Source of the DNA: Panulirus ornatus | Taxonomy: Eukaryota > Arthropoda > Malacostraca > Decapoda > Palinuridae | Assembly: GCF_036320965.1 (NCBI RefSeq) | Contig: NC_092234.1 | Coordinates: 27,094,648 to 27,158,647, forward strand | Direction: 5' to 3' | Length of the DNA stretch: 64,000 nt | Shown: positions 10,557-33,040 of the stretch, piece after piece | Layout: each line of letters begins with the position of its first letter | Position numbering within the stretch: position 1 is the stretch's first letter | Notes under the pieces: model-generated | What the model was told of the DNA's origin: nothing | The model's database searches: none | Seen by the model: only the letters and a program-made list of their open reading frames with translations | Translations under genes and position numbers: made by a program

Positions 10557-13285
10557 TCAATCCATTGACAGCACGTCGACCCGGGATACCACATCGTTCC
10601 AATTCATTCTAATCCTTGCACGCCTTTCACCCTTCTGCATGTTCAGGGCCCAGTTACACAAAATCCTTTCCACTCCAACTTTCCACCTCCAATTTGGTCT
10701 CCCACTTCTCTTTCCCTCAACCTCTGACACATATATCCTCTTGGTCAATCTTTCCTCACTCTTTCTCTCCATGTGACCAAACCATTTCAAAACACCCTCT
10801 TCTACTCTCTCAACCACGCTCTTTTTATTACCACACATCTCTCTTACCTTATTATTACTTACTCGATCAAACCACCTCACATCACATATTGTAATCAAAA
10901 ATCTCATTTACAGCACATCCACCCTTCTCCGCACAACTCTATCTATAGCCCACGCCTCGCAACCATATAACATTGTTGGAACCACTATTCCTTCAAACAT
11001 ACCCATTTTTGCTTTCCGAGATAATGTTCTCGACTCCCACACATTCATCAACGCTCCCAGACCTTTCGCCCCCTCCCCCACCCTATGATTCACTTCCGCT
11101 TCCATGGTTCCACCCGGTGCCAAATCCACTCCCAGATACCTAAAGCACTTCACTTTCTACAGTTTTTCTCCATTTAAACTTACTTCCCAATTGACTTGTC
11201 CCTCAACCCTACTGTACCTAATAACCTAACCTAACCTAACCTAAACTAATTCAACCTAACCTAAGCAAACCTAACCTAACTAACATAACATACATTCACT
11301 AAGAACCAATCACTTTCCTCTCTTCCTACACGTACACATGCCTTACATCCTCGATAAAAACTTTTCACCGCTTCCAACAACTTGCCTCCCACACCATATA
11401 TTCTTAATACCTTCCACAGACCAACTCTATCAACTCTAACATATGCTTTCTCCAGATCCACAAATCCATTTGTTTTTCTAAGTATTTCTCGCAGACATTC
11501 TTCAAAGCAAACACCTGATCAACACATCCTCTACCACTTCTGAAACCACACTGCTATTCCCCAATCTGATGCTCTATACATGCCTTCACCTTCTCAGTCA
11601 ATACCCTCACACATAATTTACCAGGAATACTCAACAAACTTATACCTCTCTAATTTGAGCACTTACTTTTATCGCCTTTGCCTTTGTACAAAGGCAATAT
11701 CCAAGATTCCGTCAATCCTCACGCACCTCACCATGAGTTATACATACATTAAATAACCTCACCAACCAGTCAACAATACAATCACCCCTTTTTTGATATA
11801 TTCCACTGCAATACCATCCAAACCTACTGCCTTGCCGGCTTTCATCTTCCGCAAAGCTTTTACTACCTCTTCTCTGTTTACAAAATAATTTTTCCTAACC
11901 CTCTCACTTTGCACACCACCTCGACCTAAACACCTTATATCTGCCACTCTGTCATCAAACACATTCAACAAACATTCAGAATACTCACTCCATCTCCATC
12001 TCACATCACCACTACTTGTTATCACCTCCCCATTAGCCCCCTTCACTGAAGTTTCCATTTGTTCACTTGTCTTACGCACTTTATTTACCTCCTTCCAAAA
12101 CATCATTTTATTCTCTCTAAAATTTAATGATACTCTCTCACCCCAACTCTCATTTGCCCTCTTTTTCACCTCTTACACCTTTCTCTTGACCTCCTTCCTC
12201 TTTCTTTTATATATCTCCCAGTCATTTGGATTATTTTCCTGCAAAAATCGTCCAAATGCCTCTCTCTCCTCTTTCACTAATAATCTTACTTCTTCATCCC
12301 ACCACTCACTATCCTTTCTAATCTGCCCACCTCCCACACTTCTCATTCCACAAGCATCTTTTGCGCAAGCCATAACTGACTCCTTAAATACATCCCATTC
12401 CTCACCCACTCCCCTTAAGTCCTTTGTTCTCAACTTTTTCCATTCTGTACTCAGTCTCTCCTGGCACTTCCTCACACAAGTCTCTTTCCCAAGCTAACTT
12501 ACTCTCACCACTCTTTTCACTCCAACATTCTCTCTTCTTTTCTGAAAACCTCTATAAATCTTTACCTTCGCCTTTATAGGATAATGATCAGAAATCCCTC
12601 CAGTTCCATCTTTCAGCACATTAACATCCAAAAATCTCTATTTCGTGTGCCTATCAATTAACACGTAATCCAATAACGCTCTCTGCCCATATCTCCTACT
12701 TACATATGTTATCTCTCTTTTTAAAGCAGGTATTCCCAATCACCAGTCCTTTTTCAGCACATAAATCTACAAGCTCTTCACCATTTCCATTTACAACACT
12801 GAACACCCCATATACACCAATTATTCCCTCAACTGCCACACTAATCACCTTTGCGTTCAAATCACCCATCACTATAACCCGGTCTCGTGCAACAAGACTA
12901 CTAACACACTCACTCAGCTGCTCCCAAAACATTTGCCTCTCATGATCTTTCTTCTCATGCTCAGGTGCATATGCACCAATAATCACCCATCTCTCTCCAT
13001 CTACTTCCAGTTTTACCCATATCAATCAAGAGTTTACTTTCTTACATTCTATCACAAACTCCCACCACTCCTGTTTCAGGAGTAGTGCTACTCCTTCCCT
13101 TGCTCTTGTCCTCTCACTAACCCCTGACTTTACTCCTAAGACATTCCCAAACCACTCTTCACCTTTACCCTTGAGCTTCGTTTCACTCATAGCCAACACA
13201 TCCAGGTTGCTTTCCTCAAACATACTACCTATCTCTACTTTTTGCTTATCTTGGTTACATCCACACACATTTAGACACCCCAATC
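10557..13285 (-). pseudogene. LINE endonuclease-RT ORF remnant
   Basis: Successive open pieces on the minus strand: 13026-13283 ([36 protein letters not shown]), 12696-13025 ([30 protein letters not shown]), 12173-12475, 11759-12169 (KAVGLDGIAVEYIKKG), 11276-11461 ([17 protein letters not shown]), 10908-11153 and 10557-10907 (C-terminal domain). The SDH site of the endonuclease is altered and the RT catalytic FADD region is deleted. Confidence 0.88.
11219..11284 (-). repeat. Interstitial telomere-like (TTAGG)n patch inside LINE
   Basis: The plus strand shows AACCT repeats (four or more perfect units near 11222-11246, then variant units to about 11284), which on the minus strand read TTAGG. 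The patch sits where about 270 bp of LINE coding sequence should be. On the left the LINE reads AATAACCT and flows straight into the repeats; on the right the undamaged family sequence has AAACCTACATT, so both breakpoints carry the AACCT register. Confidence 0.9.
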
Positions 13286-13430
13286 TGAGCCTTCGAGGAG
13301 GATGAGCACTACCCGCGTGACTCCTGTTTTCCCTTTTAGAAAGTTAAAATAAAAGGAGGGGAGGGTTTCCAGAGCCCAGCTCCTGTCCCCTTTAGTCGCT
13401 TTCTACGATACATGAGGAATGCGTTAGAAG

Positions 13431-15850
<2,420 letters not shown>

Positions 15851-15865
15851 TATATATATACTTGA

Positions 15866-17531
15866 TAACAAGTACGGGTGATGTGAGAAGGAGATGGAGT
15901 GAGTATTTTGAGGGTTTGTTGAATGTGTTTGATGATAGAGTGGCAGATATAGGGTGTTTTGGTCGAGGTGGTGTGCAAAGAGAGAGGGTTAGGGAAAATG
16001 ATTTGATAAACAGAGAAGAGGTAGTAAAAGCTTTGCGGAAGATGAAAGCCGGCAAGGCAGCAGATTTGGATGGTATTGCAGTGGAATTTATTAAAAAAGG
16101 GGGTGACTGTATTGTTGACTGGTTGGTAAGGTTATTTAATGTATGTATGACTCATGGTGAGGTGCCTGAGGATTGGCGGAATGCGTGCATAGTGCCATTG
16201 TACAAAGGCAAAGGGGATAAGAGTGAGTGCTCAAATTACAGAGGTATAAGTTGTTGAGTATTCCTGGTAAATTATATGGGAGGGTATTGATTGAGAGGGT
16301 GAAGGCATGTACAGAGCATCAGATTGGGGAAGTGCAGTGTGGTTTCAGAAGTGGTAGAGGATGTGTGGATCAGGTGTTTGCTTTGAAGAATGTATGTGAG
16401 AATTACTTAGAAAAGCAAATGGATTTGTATGTAGCATTTATGGATCTGGAGAAGGCATATGATAGAGTTGATAGATATGCTCTGTGGAAGGTATTAAGAA
16501 TATATGGTGTGGGAGGCAACTTGTTAGAAGCAGTGAAAAGTTTTTATCGAGGATGTAAGGCATGTGTACGTGTAGGAAGAGAGGAAAGTGATTGGTTCTC
16601 AGTAAATGTAGGTTTGCGGCAGGGGTGTGTGATGTCTCCATGGTTGTTTAATTTGTTTATGGATGGGGTTGTTAGGGAGGTGAATGCAAGAGTTTTGGAA
16701 AGAGGGGCAAGTATGAAGTCTGTTGTGGATGAGAGAGCTTGGGAAGTGAGTCAGTTGTTGTTCGCTGATGATACATCGCTGGTGGCTGATTCATGTGAGA
16801 AACTGCAGAAGCTGGTGAATGAGTTTGGTAAAGTGTGTGAAAGAAGAAAGTTAAGAGTAAATGTGAATAAGAGCAAGGTTACTAGGTACAGTAGGGTTGA
16901 GGGTCAAGTCAATTGGGAGGTAAGTTTGAATGGAGAAAAATTGGAGGAAGTAAAGTGTTTTAGATATCTGAGAGTGGATCTGGCAGCGAATGGAACCATG
17001 GAAGCGGAAGTGGATCATAGGGTGGGGGAGGGGGCGAAAATTCTGGGAGCCTTGAAGAATGTGTGGAAGTCGAGAACATTATCTCGGAAAGCAAAAATGG
17101 GTATGTTTGAAGGAATAGTGGTTCCAACAATGTTGTATGGTTGCGAGGCGTGGGCTATGGATAGAGCTGTGCGCAGGAGGATGGATGTGCTGGAAATGAG
17201 ATGTTTGAGGACAATGTGTAGTGTGAGGTGGTTTAATCGAGTAAGTAACGTAAGGGAAAGAGAGATGTGTGGAAATAAAAAGAGCGTGGTTGAGAGAGCA
17301 GAAGAGGGTGTTTTGAAATGGTTTGGGCACATGGAGAGAATGAGTGAGAAAAGATTGACCAAGAGGATATATGTGTCGGAGGTGGAGGGAACGAGGAGAA
17401 GAGGTAGACCAAATTGGAGGTGAAAATATGGAGTGAAAAAGGTTTTGAGTGATCGGGGCCTGAACATGCAGGAGGGTGAAAGGAGGGCAAGGAATAGAGT
17501 GAATTGGATCGATATGGTATACCGGGGTTGA
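15866..17531 (+). pseudogene. LINE RT coding remnant with one frameshift and one stop
   Basis: Frame 1 is open to 16257, frame 3 from 16227 to 17423. A single lost T near 16250 (AAGTTGTTGAGT where others have AAGTTTGTTGAGT) causes the shift, within the [11 protein letters not shown] motif. The RT palm motifs FMDLEKAYDRV and LLFADDTSLVAD are intact. A TGA at 17421-17423 in the WRWKDGV motif cuts the C-terminus. Only two lesions separate it from an open frame, so it is fairly young. Confidence 0.88.
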
Positions 17532-17735
17532 CGTGCTGTCAGTGGATTGAATCAAGGCATGTGAAGCGTCTGGAGTAAACCATGGAAAGCTGTGTAGGTA
17601 TGTATATTTGCGTGTGTGGACGTATGTATATACATGTGTATGGGGGTGGGTTGGGCCATTTCTTTCTTCTGTTTCCTTGCGCTACCTCGCAAACGCGGGA
17701 GACAGCGACAAAGCAAAAAAAAAAAAAAAAATTAT
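15866..17735 (+). mobile_element. LINE copy 10, short-tail form, 5'-truncated
   Basis: Begins after a 10-base TA tract at the codons for ITSTGDVRRRW and runs to the early TGA near 17531, the short 3'UTR and an A-run of about 17. It follows copy 9 directly in the same orientation. Its truncation point falls in the same 22-base element window as copies 16 and 17. Confidence 0.92.
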
Positions 17736-17754
17736 ATATATATATATATATATA

Positions 17755-18171
<417 letters not shown>

Positions 18172-18369
18172 ATTTTTTTTTATTATACTTTGTCGCTGTC
18201 TCCCGCGTTTGCGAGGTAGCGCAAGGAAACAGACGAAAGAAATGGCCCAACCCCCCCCCATACACATGTATATACATACGTCCACACACGCAAATATACA
18301 TACCTACACAGCTTTCCATGGTTTACCCCAGACGCTTCACATGCCTTGATTCAATCCACTGACAGCACG

Positions 18370-18849
18370 TCAACCCCGGTATACCACATCGCTCCAATTC
18401 ACTCTATTCCTTGCCCTCCTTTCACCCTCCTGCATGTTCAGGCCCCGATCACACAAAATCTTTTTCACTCCATCTTTCCACCTCCAATTTGGTCTCCCTC
18501 TTCTCCTCGTTCCCTCCACCTCCGACACATATATCCTCTTGGTCAATCTTTCCTCACTCATTCTCTCCATGTGCCCAAACCACTTCAAAACACCCTCTTC
18601 TGCTCTCTCAACCACGCTCTTTTTATTTCCACACATCTCTCTTACCCTTACGTTACTCACTCGATCAAACCACCTCACACCACACATTGTCCTCAAACAT
18701 CTCATTTCCAGCACATCCATCCTCCTGCGCACAACTCTATCCATAGCCCACGCCTCGCAACCATACAACATTGTTGGAACCACTATTCCTTCAAACATAC
18801 CCATTTTTGCTTTCCGAGATAATGTTCTCGACTTCCACACATTCTTCAA
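18370..18849 (-). pseudogene. LINE C-terminal domain, frame-shifted from its RT
   Basis: 159 codons: [76 protein letters not shown], ending in VVYRG then TGA. It is the natural continuation of the open frame at 18846-20567. The early stop is the short-tail signature. Confidence 0.85.
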
Positions 18850-20567
18850 GGCCCCAGAATTTTCGCCCCCTCCCCCACCCTATGATCCACTTCCGCTTCC
18901 ATGGTTCCATCCGCTGCCAGATCCACTCCCAGATATCTAAAACACTTCACTTCCTCCAGTTTTTCTCCATTCAAACTCACCTCCCAATTGACTTGACCCT
19001 CAACCCTACTGTACCTAATAACCTTGCTCTTATTCACATTTACTCTTAACTTTCTTCTTCCACACACTTTACCAAACTCAGTCACCAGCTTCTGCAGTTT
19101 CTCACATGAATCAGCCACCAGCGCTGTATCATCAGCGAACAACAACTGACTCACTTCCCAAGCTCTCTCATCCCCAACAGACTTCATACTTGCCCCTCTT
19201 TCCAAAACTCTTGCATTTACCTCCCTAACAACCCCATCCATAAACAAATTAAACAACCATGGAGACATCACACACCCCTGCCGCAAACCTACATTCACTG
19301 AGAACCAATCACTTTCCTCTCTTCCTACACGTACACATGCCTTACATCCTCGATAAAAACTTTTCACTGCTTCTAACAACTTGCCTCCCACACCATATAT
19401 TCTTAATACCTTCCACAGAGCATCTCTATCAACTCTATCATATGCCTTCTCCAGATCCATAAATGCTACATACAAATCCATTTGCTTTTCTAAGTAATTC
19501 TCACATACATTCTTCAAAGCAAACACCTGATCCACACATCCTCTACCACTTCTGAAACCACACTGCTCTTCCCCAATCTCATGCTCTGTACATGCCTTCA
19601 CCCTCTCAATCAATACCCTCCCATATAATTTACCAGGAATACTCAACAAACTTATACCTCTGTAATTTGAGCACTCACTCTTATCCCCTTTGCCTTTGTA
19701 CAATGGCACTATGCACGCATTCCGCCAATCCTCAGGCACCTCACCATGAGTCATACATACATTAAATAACCTTACCAACCAGTCAACAATACAGTCACCC
19801 CCTTTTTTAATAAATTCCACTGCAATACCATCCAAACCTGCTGCCTTGCCGGCTTTCATCTTCCGCAAAGCTTTCACTACCTCTTCTCTGTTTACCAAAT
19901 CATTTTCCCTAACCCTCTCACTTTGCACACCACCTCGACCAAAACACCCTATATCTGCCACTCTATCATCAAACACATTCAACAAACCTTCAAAATACTC
20001 ACTCCATCTCCTTCTCACATCACCACTACTTGTTATCACCTCCCCATTTGCGCCCTTCACTGAAGTTCCCATTTGCTCCCTTGTCTTACGCACATTATTT
20101 ACCTCCTTCCAGAACATCTTTTTATTCTCCCTAAAATTTAATGATACTCTCTCACCCCAACTCTCATTTGCCCTTTTTTTCACCTCTTGCACCTTTCTCT
20201 TGACCTCCTGTCTCTTTCTTTTATACATCTCCCACTCAATTGCATTTTTTCCCTGCAAAAATCGTCCAAATGCCTCTCTCTTCTCTTTCACTAATACTCT
20301 TACTTCTTCATCCCACCACTCACTACCCTTTCTAATCAACCCACCTCCCACTCTTCTCATGCCACAAGCATCTTTTGCGCAATCCATCACTGATTCCCTA
20401 AATAAATCCCATTCCTCCCCCGCTCCCCTTACTTCCATTGTTCTCACCTTTTTCCATTCTGTACTCAGTCTCTCCTGGTACTTCCTCACACAGGTCTCCT
20501 TCCCAAGCTCACTTACTCTCACCACCCTCTTCACCCCAACATTCACTCTTCTTTTCTGAAAACCCAT
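18846..20567 (-). CDS. LINE linker and RT, open frame
   Basis: 573 codons are open on the minus strand. The frame begins at [20 protein letters not shown], passes the basic linker and [15 protein letters not shown], and holds [66 protein letters not shown] and [14 protein letters not shown]. It ends at ILGP where a one-base loss near 18855 shifts frame; the rest of the C-terminal domain continues at 18370-18849. All RT catalytic motifs are intact. Confidence 0.85.
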   Translation of the reverse strand: MGFQKRRVNVGVKRVVRVSELGKETCVRKYQERLSTEWKKVRTMEVRGAGEEWDLFRESVMDCAKDACGMRRVGGGLIRKGSEWWDEEVRVLVKEKREAFGRFLQGKNAIEWEMYKRKRQEVKRKVQEVKKRANESWGERVSLNFRENKKMFWKEVNNVRKTREQMGTSVKGANGEVITSSGDVRRRWSEYFEGLLNVFDDRVADIGCFGRGGVQSERVRENDLVNREEVVKALRKMKAGKAAGLDGIAVEFIKKGGDCIVDWLVRLFNVCMTHGEVPEDWRNACIVPLYKGKGDKSECSNYRGISLLSIPGKLYGRVLIERVKACTEHEIGEEQCGFRSGRGCVDQVFALKNVCENYLEKQMDLYVAFMDLEKAYDRVDRDALWKVLRIYGVGGKLLEAVKSFYRGCKACVRVGREESDWFSVNVGLRQGCVMSPWLFNLFMDGVVREVNARVLERGASMKSVGDERAWEVSQLLFADDTALVADSCEKLQKLVTEFGKVCGRRKLRVNVNKSKVIRYSRVEGQVNWEVSLNGEKLEEVKCFRYLGVDLAADGTMEAEVDHRVGEGAKILGP

Positions 20568-20585
20568 ACAAATTGCACCGTCTCA

Positions 20586-23312
<2,727 letters not shown>

Positions 23313-24191
23313 TTGTTTATGGATGGGGTTGTTAGGGAGGTGAATGCAAGAGTTTTGGAAAGAGTGGCAAGTATGAAGTCTGTTGGGGATAAGAGAGCTT
23401 GGGAAGTGAGTCAGTTGTTGTTCGCTGATGATACAGCGCTGGTGGCTGATTCATGTGAGAAACTGCAGAAGCCGGTGACTGAGTTTGGTAAAGTGTGTGA
23501 AAGAAGAAAGTTAAGAGTAAATGTGAATAAGATCAAGGTAATTAGGTACAGTAGGGTTGAGGGTCAAGTCAATTGGGAGGAAAGTTTGAATAGAGAAAAA
23601 CTGGAGGAAGTAAAGTGTTTTAGATATCTGGGAGTGGATCTGGCAGCGGATGGAACCATGGAAGCGGAAATGGATCATAGGGTGGGGGAGGGGGCGAAAA
23701 TCCTGGGAGCCTTGAAGAATGTGTGGAAGTCGAGAACATTATCTCGGAAAGCAAAAATGGGTATGTTTGAAGGAATAGTGGTTCCAACAATGTTGTATGG
23801 TTCCGAGTCGTGGGATATGGATAGAGTTATGCGCAGGAGGATGGATGTGCTGGAAATGAGATGTTTGAGGGCAATGTGTGGTGTGAGGTGGTTTGATCCA
23901 GTAAGCAACGTAAGGGTAAGAGAGATGTGTGGAAATAAAAACAGCGTGGTTGAGAGAGCAGAAGAGGGTGCTTTGAAATGGTTTGGGCACATGGAGAGAA
24001 TGAGTGAGGAAAGATTGACCAAGATGATATATGTGTCGGAGGTGGAGGGAACGAGGAGAAGTGGGAGACCAAATTGGAGGTGGAAAGATGGAGTGAAAAA
24101 GATTTTGTGTGATCGAGGCCTGAACATGCATGAGGGTGAAAGGAGGGCAAGGAATAGAGTGAATTGGAGCGATGTGGTATACCGGGGTTGA
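23313..24191 (+). pseudogene. LINE RT end and C-terminal domain, open but truncated
   Basis: 292 codons are open: [85 protein letters not shown], ending VVYRG. Motif C is intact, but motifs A and B and everything before are absent, so no polymerase could be made. Replacements such as DPVSN for DRVSN are private to this copy. Confidence 0.85.
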
Positions 24192-24386
24192 CGTGCTGTC
24201 AGTGGATTGAATCAGGGCATTTGAAGCGTCTGGGGTAAACCATAGAAAGCTGTGTAGGTATGTATATTTGCGTGTATGGACGTATGTATATACATGTGTA
24301 TGGGGGTGGGTTGGGCCATTTCTTTCGTCTGTTTCCTTGCGCTACCTCGCAAACGCGGGAGACAGCGACAAAGCAAAAAAAAAAAA
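23313..24386 (+). mobile_element. LINE copy 14, short-tail, 5'-truncated in RT
   Basis: Begins at the codons for LFMDGVV directly after (TA)n and continues to the early TGA at 24189-24191, the short 3'UTR and an A-run at 24376-24387. A short TA/TG tract links it to copy 15 in the same orientation. Confidence 0.92.
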
Positions 24387-24416
24387 ATATATATATGTAT
24401 GTATAAATATATATCG

Positions 24417-29837
<5,421 letters not shown>

Positions 29838-29908
<71 letters not shown>
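29838..29908. repeat. (TA)n microsatellite
   Basis: About 70 bases of TA between the tail of copy 16 and the 3' end of the minus-strand short element. Confidence 0.97.
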
Positions 29909-29911
<3 letters not shown>

Positions 29912-30130
29912 TAACTATTCGCCATTTCCCGCGTTAGCGATGTAGCGTTAAGAACAGAAGACTGGGCCTTTTTTGGAATATCCTCACCTGGCCTCACTCT
30001 GTTCCTTCTTTTGGAAAATGAAAAAAACGAGAGGGGAGGATTTCCAGCCCCCCGCTCCCTCCCCTTTTAGTCGCCTTCTACGACACGCAGGGAATACGTG
30101 GGAAGTATTCTTAATCCCCTATCCCCAGGG

Positions 30131-30132
<2 letters not shown>
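29909..30132 (-). mobile_element. Short LINE-partner element, full length
   Basis: A complete copy on the minus strand, from the head TATCCCTGGGGATAGGGG at 30132 to the tail CGCTAACGCGGGAAATGGCG at about 29920. It has (TA)n at both ends and no open frame of note. This is the cleanest copy for comparison with the LINE ends. Confidence 0.93.

Positions 30133-30219
<87 letters not shown>
30133..30219. repeat. (TA)n microsatellite
   Basis: About 86 bases of TA joining the 5' head of the short element (minus strand) to the truncated 5' end of copy 17 (plus strand). Confidence 0.97.
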
Positions 30220-30221
<2 letters not shown>

Positions 30222-30225
30222 TGAT

Positions 30226-31395
30226 GTGAGGAGATGGAGTGAGTATTTTGAAGGTTTGTTGAATGTGTTTGATGATAGAGTGGCAGATATAGGGTGTTTT
30301 GGTCGAGGTGGTGTGCAAAGTGAGAGGGCTAGGGAAAATGATTTGGTAAACAGAAAAGAGGTAGTAAAAGCTTTGCGGAAGATGAAAGCCGGCAAGGCAG
30401 CAGGTTTGGATGGTATTGCAGTGGAATTTATTAAAAAAGGGGGTGACTGTATTGTTGACTGGTTGGTAAGGTTATTTAATGTATGTATGACTCATGGTGA
30501 GGTGCCTGAGGATTGGCGGAATGCGTGCATAGTGCCATTGTGCAAAGGCAAAGGGGATAAGAGTGAGTGCTCAAATTACAGAGGTATAAGTTTGTTGAGT
30601 ATTCCTGGTAAATTATATGGGAGGGTATTGATTGAGAGGGTGAAGGCATGTACAGAGCATCAGATTGGGGAAGAGCAGTGTGGTTTCAGAAGTGGTAGAG
30701 GATGTGTGGATCAGGTGTTTGCTTTGAAGAATGTATGTGAGAAATACTTAGAAAAGCAAATGGATTTGTATGTAGCGTTTATGGATCTGGAGAAGGCATA
30801 TGATAGAGTTGATAGAGATGCTCTATGGAAGGTATTAAGAATATATGGTGTGGGAGGAAAGTTGTTAGAAGCAGTGAAAAGTTTTTATCGAGGATGTAAG
30901 GCATGTATACGTGTAGGAAGAGAGGAAAGTGATTGGTTCTCAGTGAATGTAGGTTTGCGGCAGGGGTGTGTGATGTCTCCATGGGTGTTTAATTTGTTTA
31001 TGGATGGGGTTGTTAGGGAGGTGAATGCAAGAGTTTTGGAAAGAGGGGCAAGTATGAAGTCTGTTGGGGATGAGAGAGCTTGGGAAGTGAGTCAGTTGTT
31101 GTTCGCTGATGATACAGCGCTGGTGGCTGATTCATGTGAGAAACTGCAGAAGCTGGTGACTGAGTTTGGTAAAGTGTGTGGAAGAAGAAAGTTAAGAGTA
31201 AATGTGAATAAGAGCAAGGTTATTAGGTACAGTAGGGTTGAGGGTCAAGTCAATTGGGAGGTGAGTTTGAATGGAGAAAAACTGGAGGAAGTGAAGTGTT
31301 TTAGATATCTGGGAGTGGATCTGGCAGCGGATGGAACCATGGAAGCGGAAGTGGATCATAGGGTGGGGAGGGGGCGAAAATTCTGGGAGCCTTGA
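30226..31395 (+). CDS. LINE reverse transcriptase, open over the palm
   Basis: 389 codons are open, including [91 protein letters not shown] and [15 protein letters not shown] lost G in the G-run near 31369 (GTGGGGAGGG against GTGGGGGAGGG in sister copies) shifts the frame after DHRVG. All RT catalytic residues are present; the endonuclease is absent. Confidence 0.83.
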   Translation: MRRWSEYFEGLLNVFDDRVADIGCFGRGGVQSERARENDLVNRKEVVKALRKMKAGKAAGLDGIAVEFIKKGGDCIVDWLVRLFNVCMTHGEVPEDWRNACIVPLCKGKGDKSECSNYRGISLLSIPGKLYGRVLIERVKACTEHQIGEEQCGFRSGRGCVDQVFALKNVCEKYLEKQMDLYVAFMDLEKAYDRVDRDALWKVLRIYGVGGKLLEAVKSFYRGCKACIRVGREESDWFSVNVGLRQGCVMSPWVFNLFMDGVVREVNARVLERGASMKSVGDERAWEVSQLLFADDTALVADSCEKLQKLVTEFGKVCGRRKLRVNVNKSKVIRYSRVEGQVNWEVSLNGEKLEEVKCFRYLGVDLAADGTMEAEVDHRVGRGRKFWEP

Positions 31396-31871
31396 AGAAT
31401 GTGTGGAAGTCGAGAACATTATCTCGGAAAGCAAAAATGGGTATGTTTGAAGGAATAGTGATTCCAACAATGTTGTATGGTTGCGAGGCGTGGGCTATGG
31501 ATAGAGTTGTGCGCAGGAGGATGGATGTGCTGGAAATGAGATGTTTGAGGACAATGTGTGGTGTGAGGTGGTTTGATCGAGTAAGTAACGTAAGGGTAAG
31601 AGAGATGTGTGGAAATAAAAAGAGCGTGGTTGAGAGAGCTGAAGAGGGTGTTTTGAAATGGTTTGGACACATGGAGAGAATGAGTGAGGAAAGATTGACC
31701 AAGAGGATATATGTGTCGGAGGTGGAGGGAACGAGGAGAAGAGGGAGACCAAATTGGAGGTGGAAAGATGGAGTGAAAAAGATTTTGTGTGATCTGGGCC
31801 TGAACATGCAGGAGGGTGAAAGGAGGGCAAGGAATAGAGTGAATTGGAGCGATGTGGTATACCGGGGTTGA
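31392..31871 (+). pseudogene. LINE C-terminal domain, frame-shifted from its RT
   Basis: 159 codons continue the RT frame of 30226-31395 after a one-base loss: [66 protein letters not shown], ending VVYRG and TGA. Confidence 0.85.
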
Positions 31872-32058
31872 CGTGCTGTCAGTGGATTGAATCAAGGCAT
31901 GTGAAGCGTCTGGGGTAAACCATGGAAAGCTGTGTAGGTATGTATATTTGCGTGTGTGGACGTATGTATATACATGTGTATGGGGGTGGGTTGGGCTATT
32001 TCTTTCGTCTGTTTCCTTGCGCTACCTCGCAAACGCGGGAGACAGCGACAAAGCAAAG

Positions 32059-32275
<217 letters not shown>

Positions 32276-32863
32276 ATACACTTTTGTGAACTGCTGGGCG
32301 TAGATACACAAGCTTTTGTCTAGATTGGTTGTACATGGGTGGCCAGATCCTAGCTTAGCAGCAGCGCAAAATCGATAGTGTTGGGTGGAGTTAGCGATTG
32401 CATGAGAGAAAGGAGTGCATATGTTAACATTTCGCCAGGACAGGAACTGGAGAGTTGCCCAGCCAGCTGGTAATTACCAGAAATGAGGCTGGATTTTGAT
32501 CAACCATAATAGATGAACTTCCAACCGAGTGGCTGACACGCTCACTAGAACGGCATTTGAGGTGATAGACACTGCTAAGAATTAGCTCTAACAAAAAACT
32601 TTGTGTGTATCATTAGTGACTGATGTATCATTCCTCTTGTTTCATGATAAGGTAGTCTGTGGTGGTTAGGGGTGGGTTTCCAGGTTGTCTTTTAATTTTT
32701 CAAAAGAGAAAAGTAATTGAATAAAGTCTAGGAAACGAAATCAAAAGATTGGGTGATATTGCTGTCATAGATGACTATAATTGGATCCTCATCCTTAACG
32801 TCAAGGTATTGGGACTATGTGGTAGTACTGGACCTTATCATATTATATATTAGTATAAGATTT

Positions 32864-32865
<2 letters not shown>
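32276..32865. other. Single-copy-looking sequence, possible old SINE relic
   Basis: No family repeat is seen and no convincing coding frame. At about 32525-32580 the sequence CCGAGTGGCTGACACGCTCA followed by CTAGAACGGCATTTGAGGT is loosely like the front half of a tRNA (A-box region); no B-box was found, so this is only suggestive. Confidence 0.4.
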
Positions 32866-32940
<75 letters not shown>

Positions 32941-32951
32941 GAGAGAGATAG

Positions 32952-33039
<88 letters not shown>
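32866..33039. repeat. (GA)n microsatellite
   Basis: About 174 bases of GA with a few ATA interruptions near 32934-32960. It gives an open frame of Arg-Glu repeats that is not a gene. Confidence 0.97.

Positions 33040-33040
<1 letters not shown>

Noticed and set aside
19846..20559. 237-codon plus-strand ORF rich in Ser, Thr, Phe and Pro
   Set aside because: It is the antisense shadow of the LINE RT (minus strand). The same shadow frame appears opposite every LINE copy, with lengths that follow the LINE, and has no protein motifs.
32665..32740. Possible diverged piece of the short element (GGGTTTCCAGG, TTAATTTTTCAAAAGAG)
   Set aside because: Only the low-complexity linker resembles the short element; neither head nor tail is present.
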